64,000 nucleotides of DNA from Marinobacter denitrificans (GTDB lineage Bacteria > Pseudomonadota > Gammaproteobacteria > Pseudomonadales > Oleiphilaceae), in contig NZ_VMHN01000007.1 of assembly GCF_008795955.1 (NCBI RefSeq), positions 62,001 through 126,000 on the forward strand, given 5' to 3'. Shown here in pieces: positions 49,410 through 58,294 of this stretch. Under the pieces are notes generated by a model that saw only the letters and a list, made by a program, of their open reading frames with translations, had not been told where the DNA came from and did no database searches. Both the position numbers and the translations under genes were made by a program. Within the stretch, counting starts at the first letter, position 1. Each line of letters begins with the position of its first letter.

Positions 49410-51173
49410 TCAGTAACCCATGGCTGACGATGTGCTGCGGCGCGGGTCCGCACCGCCGTACAGGGTTCCGTCACTGTCGATCAGTATGCTCTGGATAGCG
49501 CCCATTGCGCTACCCGTTACCACCTTGTGGCCTTTGTCTTCCAGCAGTTGCACGGTGTCGGGGCTGATCCCCTGCTCGATGCGTATCTCATCGGGCAGCC
49601 ACTGATGGTGAACCCTCGGCGCACTGACCGCAGACTGTATGTTCATATTATGGTCAATTACGTTGAGTACAACCTGCAAGGTGGTGGTGATGATCCGCGA
49701 GCCACCGGGGCTGCCCGTCACCAGGTAATTCTTGCCATCCCGCCTGATAATAGTTGGTGACATGGAACTCAGCATGCGTTTGTCCGGTTCCACTTTGTTG
49801 GCTTCGCCACCGATCAGCCCATAGGCGTTCGGTTCACCAGGCTTGGCGCTGAAATCGTCCATTTCATTGTTCAGCAGGAAGCCTGCGCCGGCCACCGTAA
49901 TGCCGGAACCGTAGCTGAAGTTAATGGTGTAGGTGTTGGAAACCGCATTGCCCCAGCGGTCGACAATAGAAAAGTGGGTGGTTTCCGGGCTTTCATAGGC
50001 GCCCGGGTTGCCGGCGCCGATGTCGGACGAAGGGCGGGCTTTGTCCGGGTCGATGGTTTTTCGTAAAGACTCGCCATACGCTTTGCTGGTCAGCCCTTGC
50101 AGGGGAACGTCCACGAAATCCGTATCGCCCAGAAACTCGGCACGGTCGGCATACGCAAGTTTCATGGCTTCAGCCATATGGTGGATGCTGGCGGCGGAAT
50201 TGTGGCCAAAGTCTGCGAGTGGGTAACCCTCAAGGATATTAAGGATCTGCACGATGTGGATGCCACCGGAGGAGGGCGGCGACATGGAATAAATGTCGTG
50301 ACCCCGGTAGCTGCCATGAACGGGCTGGCGAACCCGGGGCTGATAATTTTTCAGGTCGTCCAGTGTGATCAGGCCGTCGTGGCGGTTCATTTCCTCCACG
50401 ATGAGTTGGGCAGTTTTGCCCTCATAGAAATCCTCGATACCCTGGTCGGCAATGCGCTGCAGGGTCTCTGCCAGTTCCGGTTGCCGGAAGCGTTCGCCCG
50501 GCTGCCAGGCCTCACCATCCTCTTTGTAGAAAGTTTCACGGGTGGCGGGCCATCGCTGCAGCCGCTCACGGGCCTGCTCCAGGCCTTCTGTAAAGCGGTC
50601 GGGTACTATAAAGCCTTCCCGTGCCAGCTTTATTGCTGGTGCCAACGCCTGTTTCAGGGAAAGCGTGCCATGCCGTTCCAGGGCCATGGCAAGACCGGCG
50701 ACGGTGCCGGGCACCCCGGCTGCCTTGTGGGTGAACCGGCTGCGGTCTGGCACCACCTCGCCATCTTCATTCTGGAACATCGTTTCCGTAGCCGCGGCTG
50801 GTGCCTTCTCCCGGTAGTCGATGGCTTCAACGGCATCACCGTTTCCCGGCGCATAGAGCATGAAACCGCCCCCGCCAATATTACCGGAGCGAGGTTGGGT
50901 GACCGCCAGGGCAAAGCCGGCCGTGACAGCCGCGTCTATCGCATTGCCGCCGTTTCTGAGAACGTCCAGCGCAACTTCAGTGGCCAGTGTGTGGCTGGTA
51001 GCGACCATTCCGTTCTTTGCTTTGACCGGATGGTGCCTTTCGCCCTCGAGAATGGCATCGGCTCCAGCCGGTTGCAGGGGTAAAAGCAATACAAGGGTAA
51101 CGATCATTTTTGCGGCCAGTGAACGGCCCGGCACGGCATTTCTCATACGTACCTGTAGGGGGTGTCTGTCCAT
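49410..51173 (-). CDS. ggt: Gamma-glutamyltranspeptidase
   Basis: A secreted N-terminal nucleophile hydrolase that cleaves glutathione and transfers gamma-glutamyl groups. The 587-residue precursor has a signal peptide (AAKMIVTLVLLLPLQPAGADA). It self-cleaves before the Thr of TTHFSIVDRWGNAVSNTYT. The substrate-binding loop GGSRIITTTLQVVLNVID and the GSGGGFMLY-like GNIGGGGFMLYAPG of the large subunit are present. A start at 51146 (MRNAVPGRSL) is also possible. It faces purU across a 108-base divergent gap. Confidence 0.95.
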   Translation of the reverse strand: MDRHPLQVRMRNAVPGRSLAAKMIVTLVLLLPLQPAGADAILEGERHHPVKAKNGMVATSHTLATEVALDVLRNGGNAIDAAVTAGFALAVTQPRSGNIGGGGFMLYAPGNGDAVEAIDYREKAPAAATETMFQNEDGEVVPDRSRFTHKAAGVPGTVAGLAMALERHGTLSLKQALAPAIKLAREGFIVPDRFTEGLEQARERLQRWPATRETFYKEDGEAWQPGERFRQPELAETLQRIADQGIEDFYEGKTAQLIVEEMNRHDGLITLDDLKNYQPRVRQPVHGSYRGHDIYSMSPPSSGGIHIVQILNILEGYPLADFGHNSAASIHHMAEAMKLAYADRAEFLGDTDFVDVPLQGLTSKAYGESLRKTIDPDKARPSSDIGAGNPGAYESPETTHFSIVDRWGNAVSNTYTINFSYGSGITVAGAGFLLNNEMDDFSAKPGEPNAYGLIGGEANKVEPDKRMLSSMSPTIIRRDGKNYLVTGSPGGSRIITTTLQVVLNVIDHNMNIQSAVSAPRVHHQWLPDEIRIEQGISPDTVQLLEDKGHKVVTGSAMGAIQSILIDSDGTLYGGADPRRSTSSAMGY

Positions 51174-51281
51174 GTCAGTGCGCCTCGTTTCTGATGCTCA
51201 GATAGGCTATCATAGCCGGTCATTTTTAAGGGTGTGAACCTGCACACCCACTTTCCCGGATCAGATTAAGGAAAGGCTTCC

Positions 51282-52136
51282 ATGGAGCATACCTATCGTC
51301 TTGTGATTTCCTGCCCGGACCGGGTGGGAATCGTTGCCAAGGTCAGTAATTTTTTGTCGACCTACAATGGCTGGATTACCGAGGCGAGCCACCACTCGGA
51401 TACCCAGACAGGCTGGTTCTTCATGCGGCATGAAATCAAGGCCGACTCGATTCCGTTCGGGCTTGAGCAGTTCCGCATCGCTTTTGAGCCCATCGCCCGC
51501 GAGTTCGATATGAACTGGCATATTGCTGATTCGGCCCGGCCCAAGAAAGTCATCCTTATGTGCAGCAAGGAATCCCACTGCGTGGCGGACCTGCTTCATC
51601 GCTGGCACAGCAAGGAAATCAATGCCGAGATTGTTGCTGTTATCTCCAACCATGAAGACCTCAGGCGCATGGTGGAATGGCACGAAATACCCTATCACCA
51701 TATCCCTGTGGACAAGACCAACCGCGACGAAGCCTTTGGCGAAGTGGATGGCCTGATTGAAGGCTACGAGGCCGATGTGGTTGTTCTGGCCCGGTACATG
51801 CAAATATTGCCCGCAAGCCTGTGCGAAAAATACGCAGGCAAGGTGATCAATATCCACCACAGCTTCCTGCCGTCCTTCGCAGGCGCGCGACCCTACCACC
51901 AGGCCTACAGCCGGGGTGTGAAGCTGATAGGTGCCACCTGCCACTACGTGACGCAGGATCTGGATGAGGGCCCCATTATCGAGCAGGAGGTCATCCGCAT
52001 CAGCCACAGTGACTCGATTGAGGATATGGTGCGCCTGGGCAAGGATGTGGAGAAAAATGCCCTGTCCCGGGGACTGAGGGCACACATTGAAGACCGTGTG
52101 ATCACCTACGAAAACAAGACCGTGGTTTTTGACTGA
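51282..52136 (+). CDS. purU: Formyltetrahydrofolate deformylase
   Basis: Releases formate from 10-formyltetrahydrofolate and so balances the one-carbon pool and feeds PurT-type purine synthesis. The 284 residues start with an ACT domain (MEHTYRLVISCPDRVGIVAKV) and continue with a formyltransferase-like catalytic domain with VINIHHSFLPSFAGARPYHQA and ATCHYVTQDLDEGPI, including the Asn/His/Asp active-site residues. Standard length. A single gene before gyrA. Confidence 0.96.
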   Translation: MEHTYRLVISCPDRVGIVAKVSNFLSTYNGWITEASHHSDTQTGWFFMRHEIKADSIPFGLEQFRIAFEPIAREFDMNWHIADSARPKKVILMCSKESHCVADLLHRWHSKEINAEIVAVISNHEDLRRMVEWHEIPYHHIPVDKTNRDEAFGEVDGLIEGYEADVVVLARYMQILPASLCEKYAGKVINIHHSFLPSFAGARPYHQAYSRGVKLIGATCHYVTQDLDEGPIIEQEVIRISHSDSIEDMVRLGKDVEKNALSRGLRAHIEDRVITYENKTVVFD

Positions 52137-52263
52137 CGGACACTGCCATATGCCCCGCTAAAGGGTTGAATGTGGTAGTATTGGCCGCTTGTTAAAGAAT
52201 AACTATGGGGTGCTCTGAAGGGCCCTGAAACGACTTCCAGCAAATGCAAAGGAACCTTTCTCG

Positions 52264-54897
52264 ATGGGTGAGTTAGCCAAAGAGATCCTGCCGGTAAATA
52301 TTGAAGACGAGCTGAAACAGTCCTACCTCGATTACGCCATGAGCGTTATCGTCGGGCGGGCGCTTCCGGACGTGCGGGATGGCCTCAAGCCGGTGCATCG
52401 CCGCGTATTGTTCGCCATGTCCGAGCTGAACAACGACTGGAACAAGTCTTACAAGAAGTCCGCCCGTGTGGTGGGTGACGTTATCGGTAAATACCATCCC
52501 CATGGCGATTCCGCTGTTTACGACACTATTGTCCGTATGGCCCAGCCTTTCTCCCTGCGGTATCCGCTGGTGGATGGCCAGGGTAACTTCGGTTCCATTG
52601 ATGGTGACAACGCGGCTGCCATGCGTTACACCGAGATCCGCATGGAGAAGATTGCCCACTCCCTGCTGGCGGATCTGGAAAAGGAAACGGTGGATTTCGT
52701 CCCCAACTACGACGGCACCGAGCAGATCCCGGAAGTACTGCCCACCCGGGTTCCGAACCTGCTGGTCAACGGCTCCTCCGGTATTGCCGTGGGCATGGCA
52801 ACCAATATTCCGCCCCATAACCTCACGGAAATCGTGAATGGCTGCCTGGCGCTGATCGACAACCCGGACATGACCATTGACGAGCTGATGGAGCACATTC
52901 CGGGGCCGGACTTCCCCACCGAGGGTATTATCAACGGCCGCGCCGGCATTGTTGAGGCTTACCGCACCGGCCGTGGGCGCATCTATATTCGTGCCCGCCA
53001 TGAAATCGAGCACGACAAGAAAACCAACCGCGACGCCATCATTATTACCGAGCTGCCTTACCAGCTGAACAAGGCCCGGCTGATTGAGAAGATTGCGGAG
53101 CTGGTTAAAGAGAAGCGCCTGGAAGGTATTACCGAGCTGCGGGATGAATCCAACAAGGAAGGCATCCGGGTGGTGATAGAGCTGCGTCGCGGGGAAAACC
53201 CGGACGTGATCGTCAACAACCTGTTCACGCATACCCAGCTGCAGACGGTATTCGGCATCAACATGGTTGCCCTGATCAACGGCGAGCCGAAGATCCTGAA
53301 CCTGAAGCAGATGCTGGACGCATTTGTGCGCCACCGTCGGGAAGTGGTTACCCGCCGGACCATCTTCGAGCTGCGCAAGGCTCGGGAACGTGGTCATATC
53401 CTGGAAGGCCTGACGGTTGCACTGGCAAACATCGATGAGATTATTGCCCTGATCAAGGCATCTCCGGGCTCTGCCGAGGCAAAAGAGAAGCTGATGGCCC
53501 AGGGCTGGGCGCCCGGTGACGTTCTGGCGATGCTCGAGCGGGCAGGTGAAGATGCCTGTCGCCCGGACGACCTGCCGGAGATATTTGGCCTGCGCAATGG
53601 CCTGTATCATCTGTCGCCGGAGCAGGCTCAGGCCATCCTGGATCTTCGTCTGCATCGCCTGACCGGTCTTGAGACCGAAAAGCTGCAGAACGAGTACAAG
53701 GAAATCCTTGAGAAAATTGCCGGTCTGCTGGAGATTCTGGCGGATCCGGACCGTTTGATGCAGGTTATCCGCGAAGAGCTGGAAGCCATTGTTACCGAGT
53801 TTGGCGACAAGCGCCTGACCGAGATCACCAGTTCCAAGCGTGACCTGACCATTGCCGACCTGATCGACGAGGAAGACTTGGTAGTAACGATCTCTCACGG
53901 TGGTTACGCCAAGACCCAGGCAGTCGAGGACTATCAGGCCCAGCGCCGTGGTGGCCGTGGTAAGGCCGCCACATCCATGAAAGACGAGGATTTTGTCGAG
54001 AAGCTGCTGGTTGCCAACTCCCACGACACCATTCTGTGCTTCTCCAACCGGGGCAAGGTTTACTGGTTGCGGGTCTTCGAGATTCCGCGTGCCAGCCGCG
54101 CCTCCCGCGGTCGCCCGATGGTGAATATCCTGCCACTGGACGAGGGTGAGCGTATCACCACCTTCCTGCCGGTACGTGATTACCCGGAAGACCAGTATGT
54201 GCTGATGGCAACATCGGCGGGTGTGGTCAAGAAAACGCCGCTGCCGAACTTCTCCCGTCCCCGCAGCAGTGGCCTGATTGCCCTGTCGCTGGACGAGGGC
54301 GATACCCTGATTGGCGCGGCCATCACCAAGGGTGATGCGGAAGTCATGCTGTTCTCTTCAGCCGGCAAAGCGGTTCGCTTCAACGAAGAAGCGGTACGCC
54401 CGATGAGCCGGACCGCCCGTGGTGTGCGTGGCATCAAGATGCCCGGAGGGCATCATGTGGTGTCGCTGATTATTCCCCAGGAAGGCGCGGTGCTGTTGAC
54501 AGCCAGTGAAAACGGCTACGGCAAGCGAACCACCTTCGACGAGTTCCCGACTTACAGCCGGGGCAGTCAGGGCGTCATCGCCATGCAGTGTTCCGAGCGT
54601 AACGGTAACCTGGTCACGGCGCTGCAGCTGTTCGAAGGCGACGAAATGATGCTGATCTCGGACAAGGGCACGCTGGTGCGTACCCGCACCGACGAAGTAT
54701 CGGTTCTGAGCCGCAACACCCAGGGGGTTCGCCTGATCAAGCTGAGCCAGGAAGACGAGCGTCTTGTGGGCGTTGAGCGTATTGCTGAAACTGATGCCGA
54801 AGAGGTTGATGGTGAGGAAACGCCTGCGTCTGAGTCTGATGGCGAAGAAGGTGCACAAGGCGCAGGTGATGCGGGAGAGAGTGCCGGCGAGGAATAA
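52264..54897 (+). CDS. gyrA: DNA gyrase subunit A
   Basis: 877 residues (E. coli 875). Cleaves and rejoins DNA as A2B2 gyrase to put in negative supercoils. Catalytic Tyr122 is in AAAMRYTEIRM. The quinolone region YHPHGDSAVYDTIV retains Ser83 and Asp87, the sensitive form. The C-terminal beta-pinwheel has the GyrA box QRRGGRGK (in YQAQRRGGRGKAAT), and the tail is acidic. The start at ATG 52264 uses MGELAKEILPVNIEDEL. It is followed after a 41-base gap by serC. Confidence 0.98.
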   Translation: MGELAKEILPVNIEDELKQSYLDYAMSVIVGRALPDVRDGLKPVHRRVLFAMSELNNDWNKSYKKSARVVGDVIGKYHPHGDSAVYDTIVRMAQPFSLRYPLVDGQGNFGSIDGDNAAAMRYTEIRMEKIAHSLLADLEKETVDFVPNYDGTEQIPEVLPTRVPNLLVNGSSGIAVGMATNIPPHNLTEIVNGCLALIDNPDMTIDELMEHIPGPDFPTEGIINGRAGIVEAYRTGRGRIYIRARHEIEHDKKTNRDAIIITELPYQLNKARLIEKIAELVKEKRLEGITELRDESNKEGIRVVIELRRGENPDVIVNNLFTHTQLQTVFGINMVALINGEPKILNLKQMLDAFVRHRREVVTRRTIFELRKARERGHILEGLTVALANIDEIIALIKASPGSAEAKEKLMAQGWAPGDVLAMLERAGEDACRPDDLPEIFGLRNGLYHLSPEQAQAILDLRLHRLTGLETEKLQNEYKEILEKIAGLLEILADPDRLMQVIREELEAIVTEFGDKRLTEITSSKRDLTIADLIDEEDLVVTISHGGYAKTQAVEDYQAQRRGGRGKAATSMKDEDFVEKLLVANSHDTILCFSNRGKVYWLRVFEIPRASRASRGRPMVNILPLDEGERITTFLPVRDYPEDQYVLMATSAGVVKKTPLPNFSRPRSSGLIALSLDEGDTLIGAAITKGDAEVMLFSSAGKAVRFNEEAVRPMSRTARGVRGIKMPGGHHVVSLIIPQEGAVLLTASENGYGKRTTFDEFPTYSRGSQGVIAMQCSERNGNLVTALQLFEGDEMMLISDKGTLVRTRTDEVSVLSRNTQGVRLIKLSQEDERLVGVERIAETDAEEVDGEETPASESDGEEGAQGAGDAGESAGEE

Positions 54898-54938
54898 GCC
54901 GGCACCTTAATTGGCAATACTTGAGAGATCACAGGATC

Positions 54939-56021
54939 ATGAGCAGGGCGTATAATTTTTGTGCAGGTCCGGCAACCTTGCCGGAGCCCGTGCTGCAACA
55001 GGCGCGGGATGAAATGCTGGACTGGCGCGGCACCGGTATGTCGGTGATGGAAATGAGCCATCGCAGTGACGAGTTCGTGGAAATCGCCGAAACTGCCGAG
55101 AGAGACCTTCGGGAATTGGCCGGTATTTCAGGTGATTACGCCGTACTCTTCATGCAGGGTGGAGCTTCCAGTCAGTTCGCGACCATTCCGCTGAACCTGT
55201 TGGGCGACAAGACATCGGCGGATTACGTCAACACCGGTATCTGGTCGAAGAAAGCCATCGCCGAGGCCAGCCGGTATGCGCAGGTGAATGTGGCGGCCAG
55301 CAGTGAAACGGACGGATTCACCACCGTTCCCGACCAGAACACCTGGAATACCCGTGCGGATGCGGCCTACCTGCACTACACGCCCAACGAAACCATTGGT
55401 GGCCTGGAATTTGATTTCGTGCCGGAGAGCGGTTCCGTGCCACTGGTGGCGGACATGTCATCCACCATGCTCTCGCGCCCGGTGGACGTGTCAAAGTTCG
55501 GCCTGATCTACGCTGGCGCCCAGAAAAATATTGGTCCGTCCGGCTTGGTGACGGTCATCATTCGAAAGGATCTGCTGGGCAAGGCGCTAAAGATCACCCC
55601 CACGATGATGAACTACCAGGTGATCGCAGATAACGACTCCATGTATAACACGCCCGCCACCTATTCCTGGTACCTCGCTGGCCTGGTGTTCAAATGGCTG
55701 AAAGAGCAGGGTGGCGTTACGGCAATGGGCGAGATCAACCGCCGCAAAGCCAGCAAGCTGTACGGATTTATAGACGAGAACGATTTCTACGCCAATCCGA
55801 TTTCGCCACGCTTTCGTTCCTGGATGAACGTTCCTTTTACCCTGGCGGACGACGCGCTGAATGATGCCTTCCTTAAAGGGGCGAACGAGCGCGGCCTGCT
55901 GAACCTGAAGGGCCATCGTTCCGTGGGCGGCATGCGGGCCAGTATCTACAACGCCATGCCGGAAGCCGGCGTGGATGCGTTGATCGACTATATGACCGTA
56001 TTTGCGAAGGAGCGGGGCTGA
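54939..56021 (+). CDS. serC: Phosphoserine aminotransferase
   Basis: Converts phosphohydroxypyruvate to phosphoserine, and also takes part in pyridoxal phosphate synthesis. 360 residues from ATG 54939 (MSRAYNFCAGPATLPEPVL); an upstream ATG at 54921 is less likely. The PLP lysine lies in YAGAQKNIGPSGL, and MQGGASSQF binds the phosphate group. pheA follows after two bases, so the order serC-pheA-hisC-tyrA/aroA-cmk-rpsA is a single conserved block. Confidence 0.97.
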   Translation: MSRAYNFCAGPATLPEPVLQQARDEMLDWRGTGMSVMEMSHRSDEFVEIAETAERDLRELAGISGDYAVLFMQGGASSQFATIPLNLLGDKTSADYVNTGIWSKKAIAEASRYAQVNVAASSETDGFTTVPDQNTWNTRADAAYLHYTPNETIGGLEFDFVPESGSVPLVADMSSTMLSRPVDVSKFGLIYAGAQKNIGPSGLVTVIIRKDLLGKALKITPTMMNYQVIADNDSMYNTPATYSWYLAGLVFKWLKEQGGVTAMGEINRRKASKLYGFIDENDFYANPISPRFRSWMNVPFTLADDALNDAFLKGANERGLLNLKGHRSVGGMRASIYNAMPEAGVDALIDYMTVFAKERG

Positions 56022-56023
56022 TC

Positions 56024-57124
56024 ATGAGCAGTGATGAGCAGGCCCGTCTGGGGCAATTGAGGGACGAGATCGACCGGTTGGACCGGGACATTATGGACCT
56101 GATCAGCAAGCGCGCCGAATGCGCCCAGGAAGTGGCTCGGGTCAAGACGGAAGCCAATCCGGGCGAAGACGTGTTTTTCTACCGTCCGGAGCGGGAAGCC
56201 CAGGTGTTGCGTCGCATCAAGGACAGCAACCCCGGCCCCCTGTCGGGCGAAGAGATGGCGCGGTTGTTCCGGGAAATCATGTCTGCCTGCCTCGCCCTGG
56301 AAAAGCCCATGCACATCGCTTTTCTGGGGCCGATGGGGACCTTCACCCAGGCAGCGGCGCTCAAGCACTTTGGTCACTCCGTGATCAGTGTGCCGTTGCC
56401 GGCGATCGATGCCGTTTTCCGCGAGGTGGAATCCGGTGCCGCCCACTATGGCGTGGTTCCGGTGGAGAACTCCACGGAAGGCATGATCAATCATACTCTG
56501 GACATGTTCATGTCTTCGCCGCTGAAAATCTGCGGTGAAGTCCAGTTGCGCATTCATCATCACCTGATGGTGTCGCCAAAGCATAAGGACGAGGAAATCG
56601 TCCGTATCTATTCCCATCAGCAGTCGTTCGCCCAGTGTCGGCAGTGGCTGGATACTCACCGCTATGGTATTGAACGGGTAACCGTCAGCAGCAATGCCGA
56701 AGCGGCAAGGCGTGCAGCGGAAGAGCCGGGTACGGCTGCTATCGCCGGGGATATGGCGGCGGAACTCTATGGCCTGGAAGTACTGGCGACCAGCATTGAA
56801 GACCGGCCGGACAACACCACGCGTTTTCTGATTATCGGGCGTGAGGAAGTACCGGCCAGCGGCAATGACAAGTCTTCTATTCTGGTGTCCATGCGCAACA
56901 AACCGGGTGCTCTTTACCAGTTGCTGGAGCCTTTCCACAAGCACGGCCTGAGTCTGACCCGAATCGAAACCCGACCGTCTCCCAGTGGCACCTGGGCTTA
57001 CGTGTTCTATATCGATTTCGAAGGCCATGTGGATGACGAACAGGTGAGCAAGGTGCTTGCCGAGATTGATGAAGAGGCCGTGGAACTGAAACGCCTTGGT
57101 TCCTACCCCATCGGGGTTTTGTAA
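56024..57124 (+). CDS. pheA: Bifunctional chorismate mutase/prephenate dehydratase
   Basis: A 366-residue P-protein. Residues 1-90 are an AroQ chorismate mutase (LRDEIDRLDRDIMDLISKRAE), 95-270 the prephenate dehydratase domain (IAFLGPMGTFTQAAALKHF and the NTTRFLIIG catalytic Thr-Arg-Phe), and about 275-366 an ACT domain (LVSMRNKPGALYQLLEPF, RIETRPSP) that binds phenylalanine for feedback inhibition. It makes phenylpyruvate. hisC starts 29 bases later. Confidence 0.97.
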   Translation: MSSDEQARLGQLRDEIDRLDRDIMDLISKRAECAQEVARVKTEANPGEDVFFYRPEREAQVLRRIKDSNPGPLSGEEMARLFREIMSACLALEKPMHIAFLGPMGTFTQAAALKHFGHSVISVPLPAIDAVFREVESGAAHYGVVPVENSTEGMINHTLDMFMSSPLKICGEVQLRIHHHLMVSPKHKDEEIVRIYSHQQSFAQCRQWLDTHRYGIERVTVSSNAEAARRAAEEPGTAAIAGDMAAELYGLEVLATSIEDRPDNTTRFLIIGREEVPASGNDKSSILVSMRNKPGALYQLLEPFHKHGLSLTRIETRPSPSGTWAYVFYIDFEGHVDDEQVSKVLAEIDEEAVELKRLGSYPIGVL

Positions 57125-57153
57125 AGCAACACGAATTGCTGAGGAAGGGTTCA

Positions 57154-58293
57154 ATGTCGACTGATTACCAAAGCCTGGCGGTCAAAGGTGTGCAGGCGTT
57201 ATCCCCCTACCAGCCGGGTAAGCCCATTGATGAGTTGGCCCGGGAGCTGGGCCTCAACCCGGACCGCATTATCAAGCTGGCCAGCAACGAGAATCCGCTG
57301 GGGCCCAGTCCCAAAGCGCTGGCCGCTGTCAGGGGGGGGCTCGACGAGCTCTGCCGCTATCCGGATGGCAACGGTTTTGATCTCAAGCAGGCGTTGTCTG
57401 CTCGCTATGGCGTCAGGCCGTCGCAGATTACCCTGGGCAATGGTTCCAATGACGTTCTGGAAGTGATTACCCGGTGTTTTGCAGACCAGACTTCGGAAGT
57501 GGTGTTTTCCCAGTATGCTTTTGCCGTCTATCCGCTGGTAACCCAGGCGATTGGCGCCACTGGCGTGTCGGTTCCGGCCAGGGATTATGGTCACGATCTG
57601 AATGCCATGGCTGAGGCTGTAACTGGCCGCACAAAACTGGTGTTTGTTGCCAACCCGAATAACCCTACCGGCACCGTTCATGGTGCTGAGGCCATCGAGG
57701 CATTCCTGGACCGGATTCCGGAGCGCGTACTGGTGGTTCTCGATGAAGCCTACTGCGAATACCTGCAGGGCGACGGTTACGTGGACGGCCTGTCACTGCT
57801 TGAGCGGTACCCCAACCTGATCGTTACCCGTACCTTTTCCAAGGCCTGGGGATTGGCATCACTACGCGCTGGTTATAGTGTAAGTTCTCCTGAAATCGCT
57901 AACGTTCTCAATAGAGTACGACAGCCTTTTAATGTAGATGCTCTGGCCCTGGCTGCAGCTACCGCGGTGTTGGATGATGAGCAATATCTTCAGCGCGCCC
58001 GGGAAGTCAATGCCGAAGGCATGAAACAGCTTGAGACGGCCTTTAACGAAATGGGGCTGGAGTATATTCCTTCCGCCGGCAATTTTATTGCTTTGAATGT
58101 GGGAGAGCGGGCTGCGGATATCAATCAGTTATTGCTGGAGCAGGGCGTTATTGTCAGACCGATTGCTGGCTACGGGATGCCCGGGCATCTGCGGGTTTCC
58201 ATCGGCCTGCCCGAGGAGAATGACCGTTTTATCGAATCCCTGGCCCGCGCCCTGGATACGCTATCGGCCTCTGAACCCGGGCGGGGAGTGTAA
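57154..58293 (+). CDS. hisC: Histidinol-phosphate/aromatic aminotransferase HisC
   Basis: A PLP class I/II aminotransferase of 379 residues that works on histidinol phosphate; in this operon position it likely also transaminates phenylpyruvate and hydroxyphenylpyruvate. The PLP site is RTFSKAWGLASLRAGY, and the KLASNENPLGPSPKAL motif marks the HisC family. ATG 57154 follows GAGGAAGGG. The following gene starts one base after its stop. Confidence 0.93.
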   Translation: MSTDYQSLAVKGVQALSPYQPGKPIDELARELGLNPDRIIKLASNENPLGPSPKALAAVRGGLDELCRYPDGNGFDLKQALSARYGVRPSQITLGNGSNDVLEVITRCFADQTSEVVFSQYAFAVYPLVTQAIGATGVSVPARDYGHDLNAMAEAVTGRTKLVFVANPNNPTGTVHGAEAIEAFLDRIPERVLVVLDEAYCEYLQGDGYVDGLSLLERYPNLIVTRTFSKAWGLASLRAGYSVSSPEIANVLNRVRQPFNVDALALAAATAVLDDEQYLQRAREVNAEGMKQLETAFNEMGLEYIPSAGNFIALNVGERAADINQLLLEQGVIVRPIAGYGMPGHLRVSIGLPEENDRFIESLARALDTLSASEPGRGV

Positions 58294-58294
58294 G

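Noticed and set aside
52480..52540. Quinolone-resistance change in gyrA
   Set aside because: Positions 83 (Ser) and 87 (Asp) are the sensitive form.
52273..54024. 583-codon minus-strand open frame
   Set aside because: Antisense shadow of gyrA.
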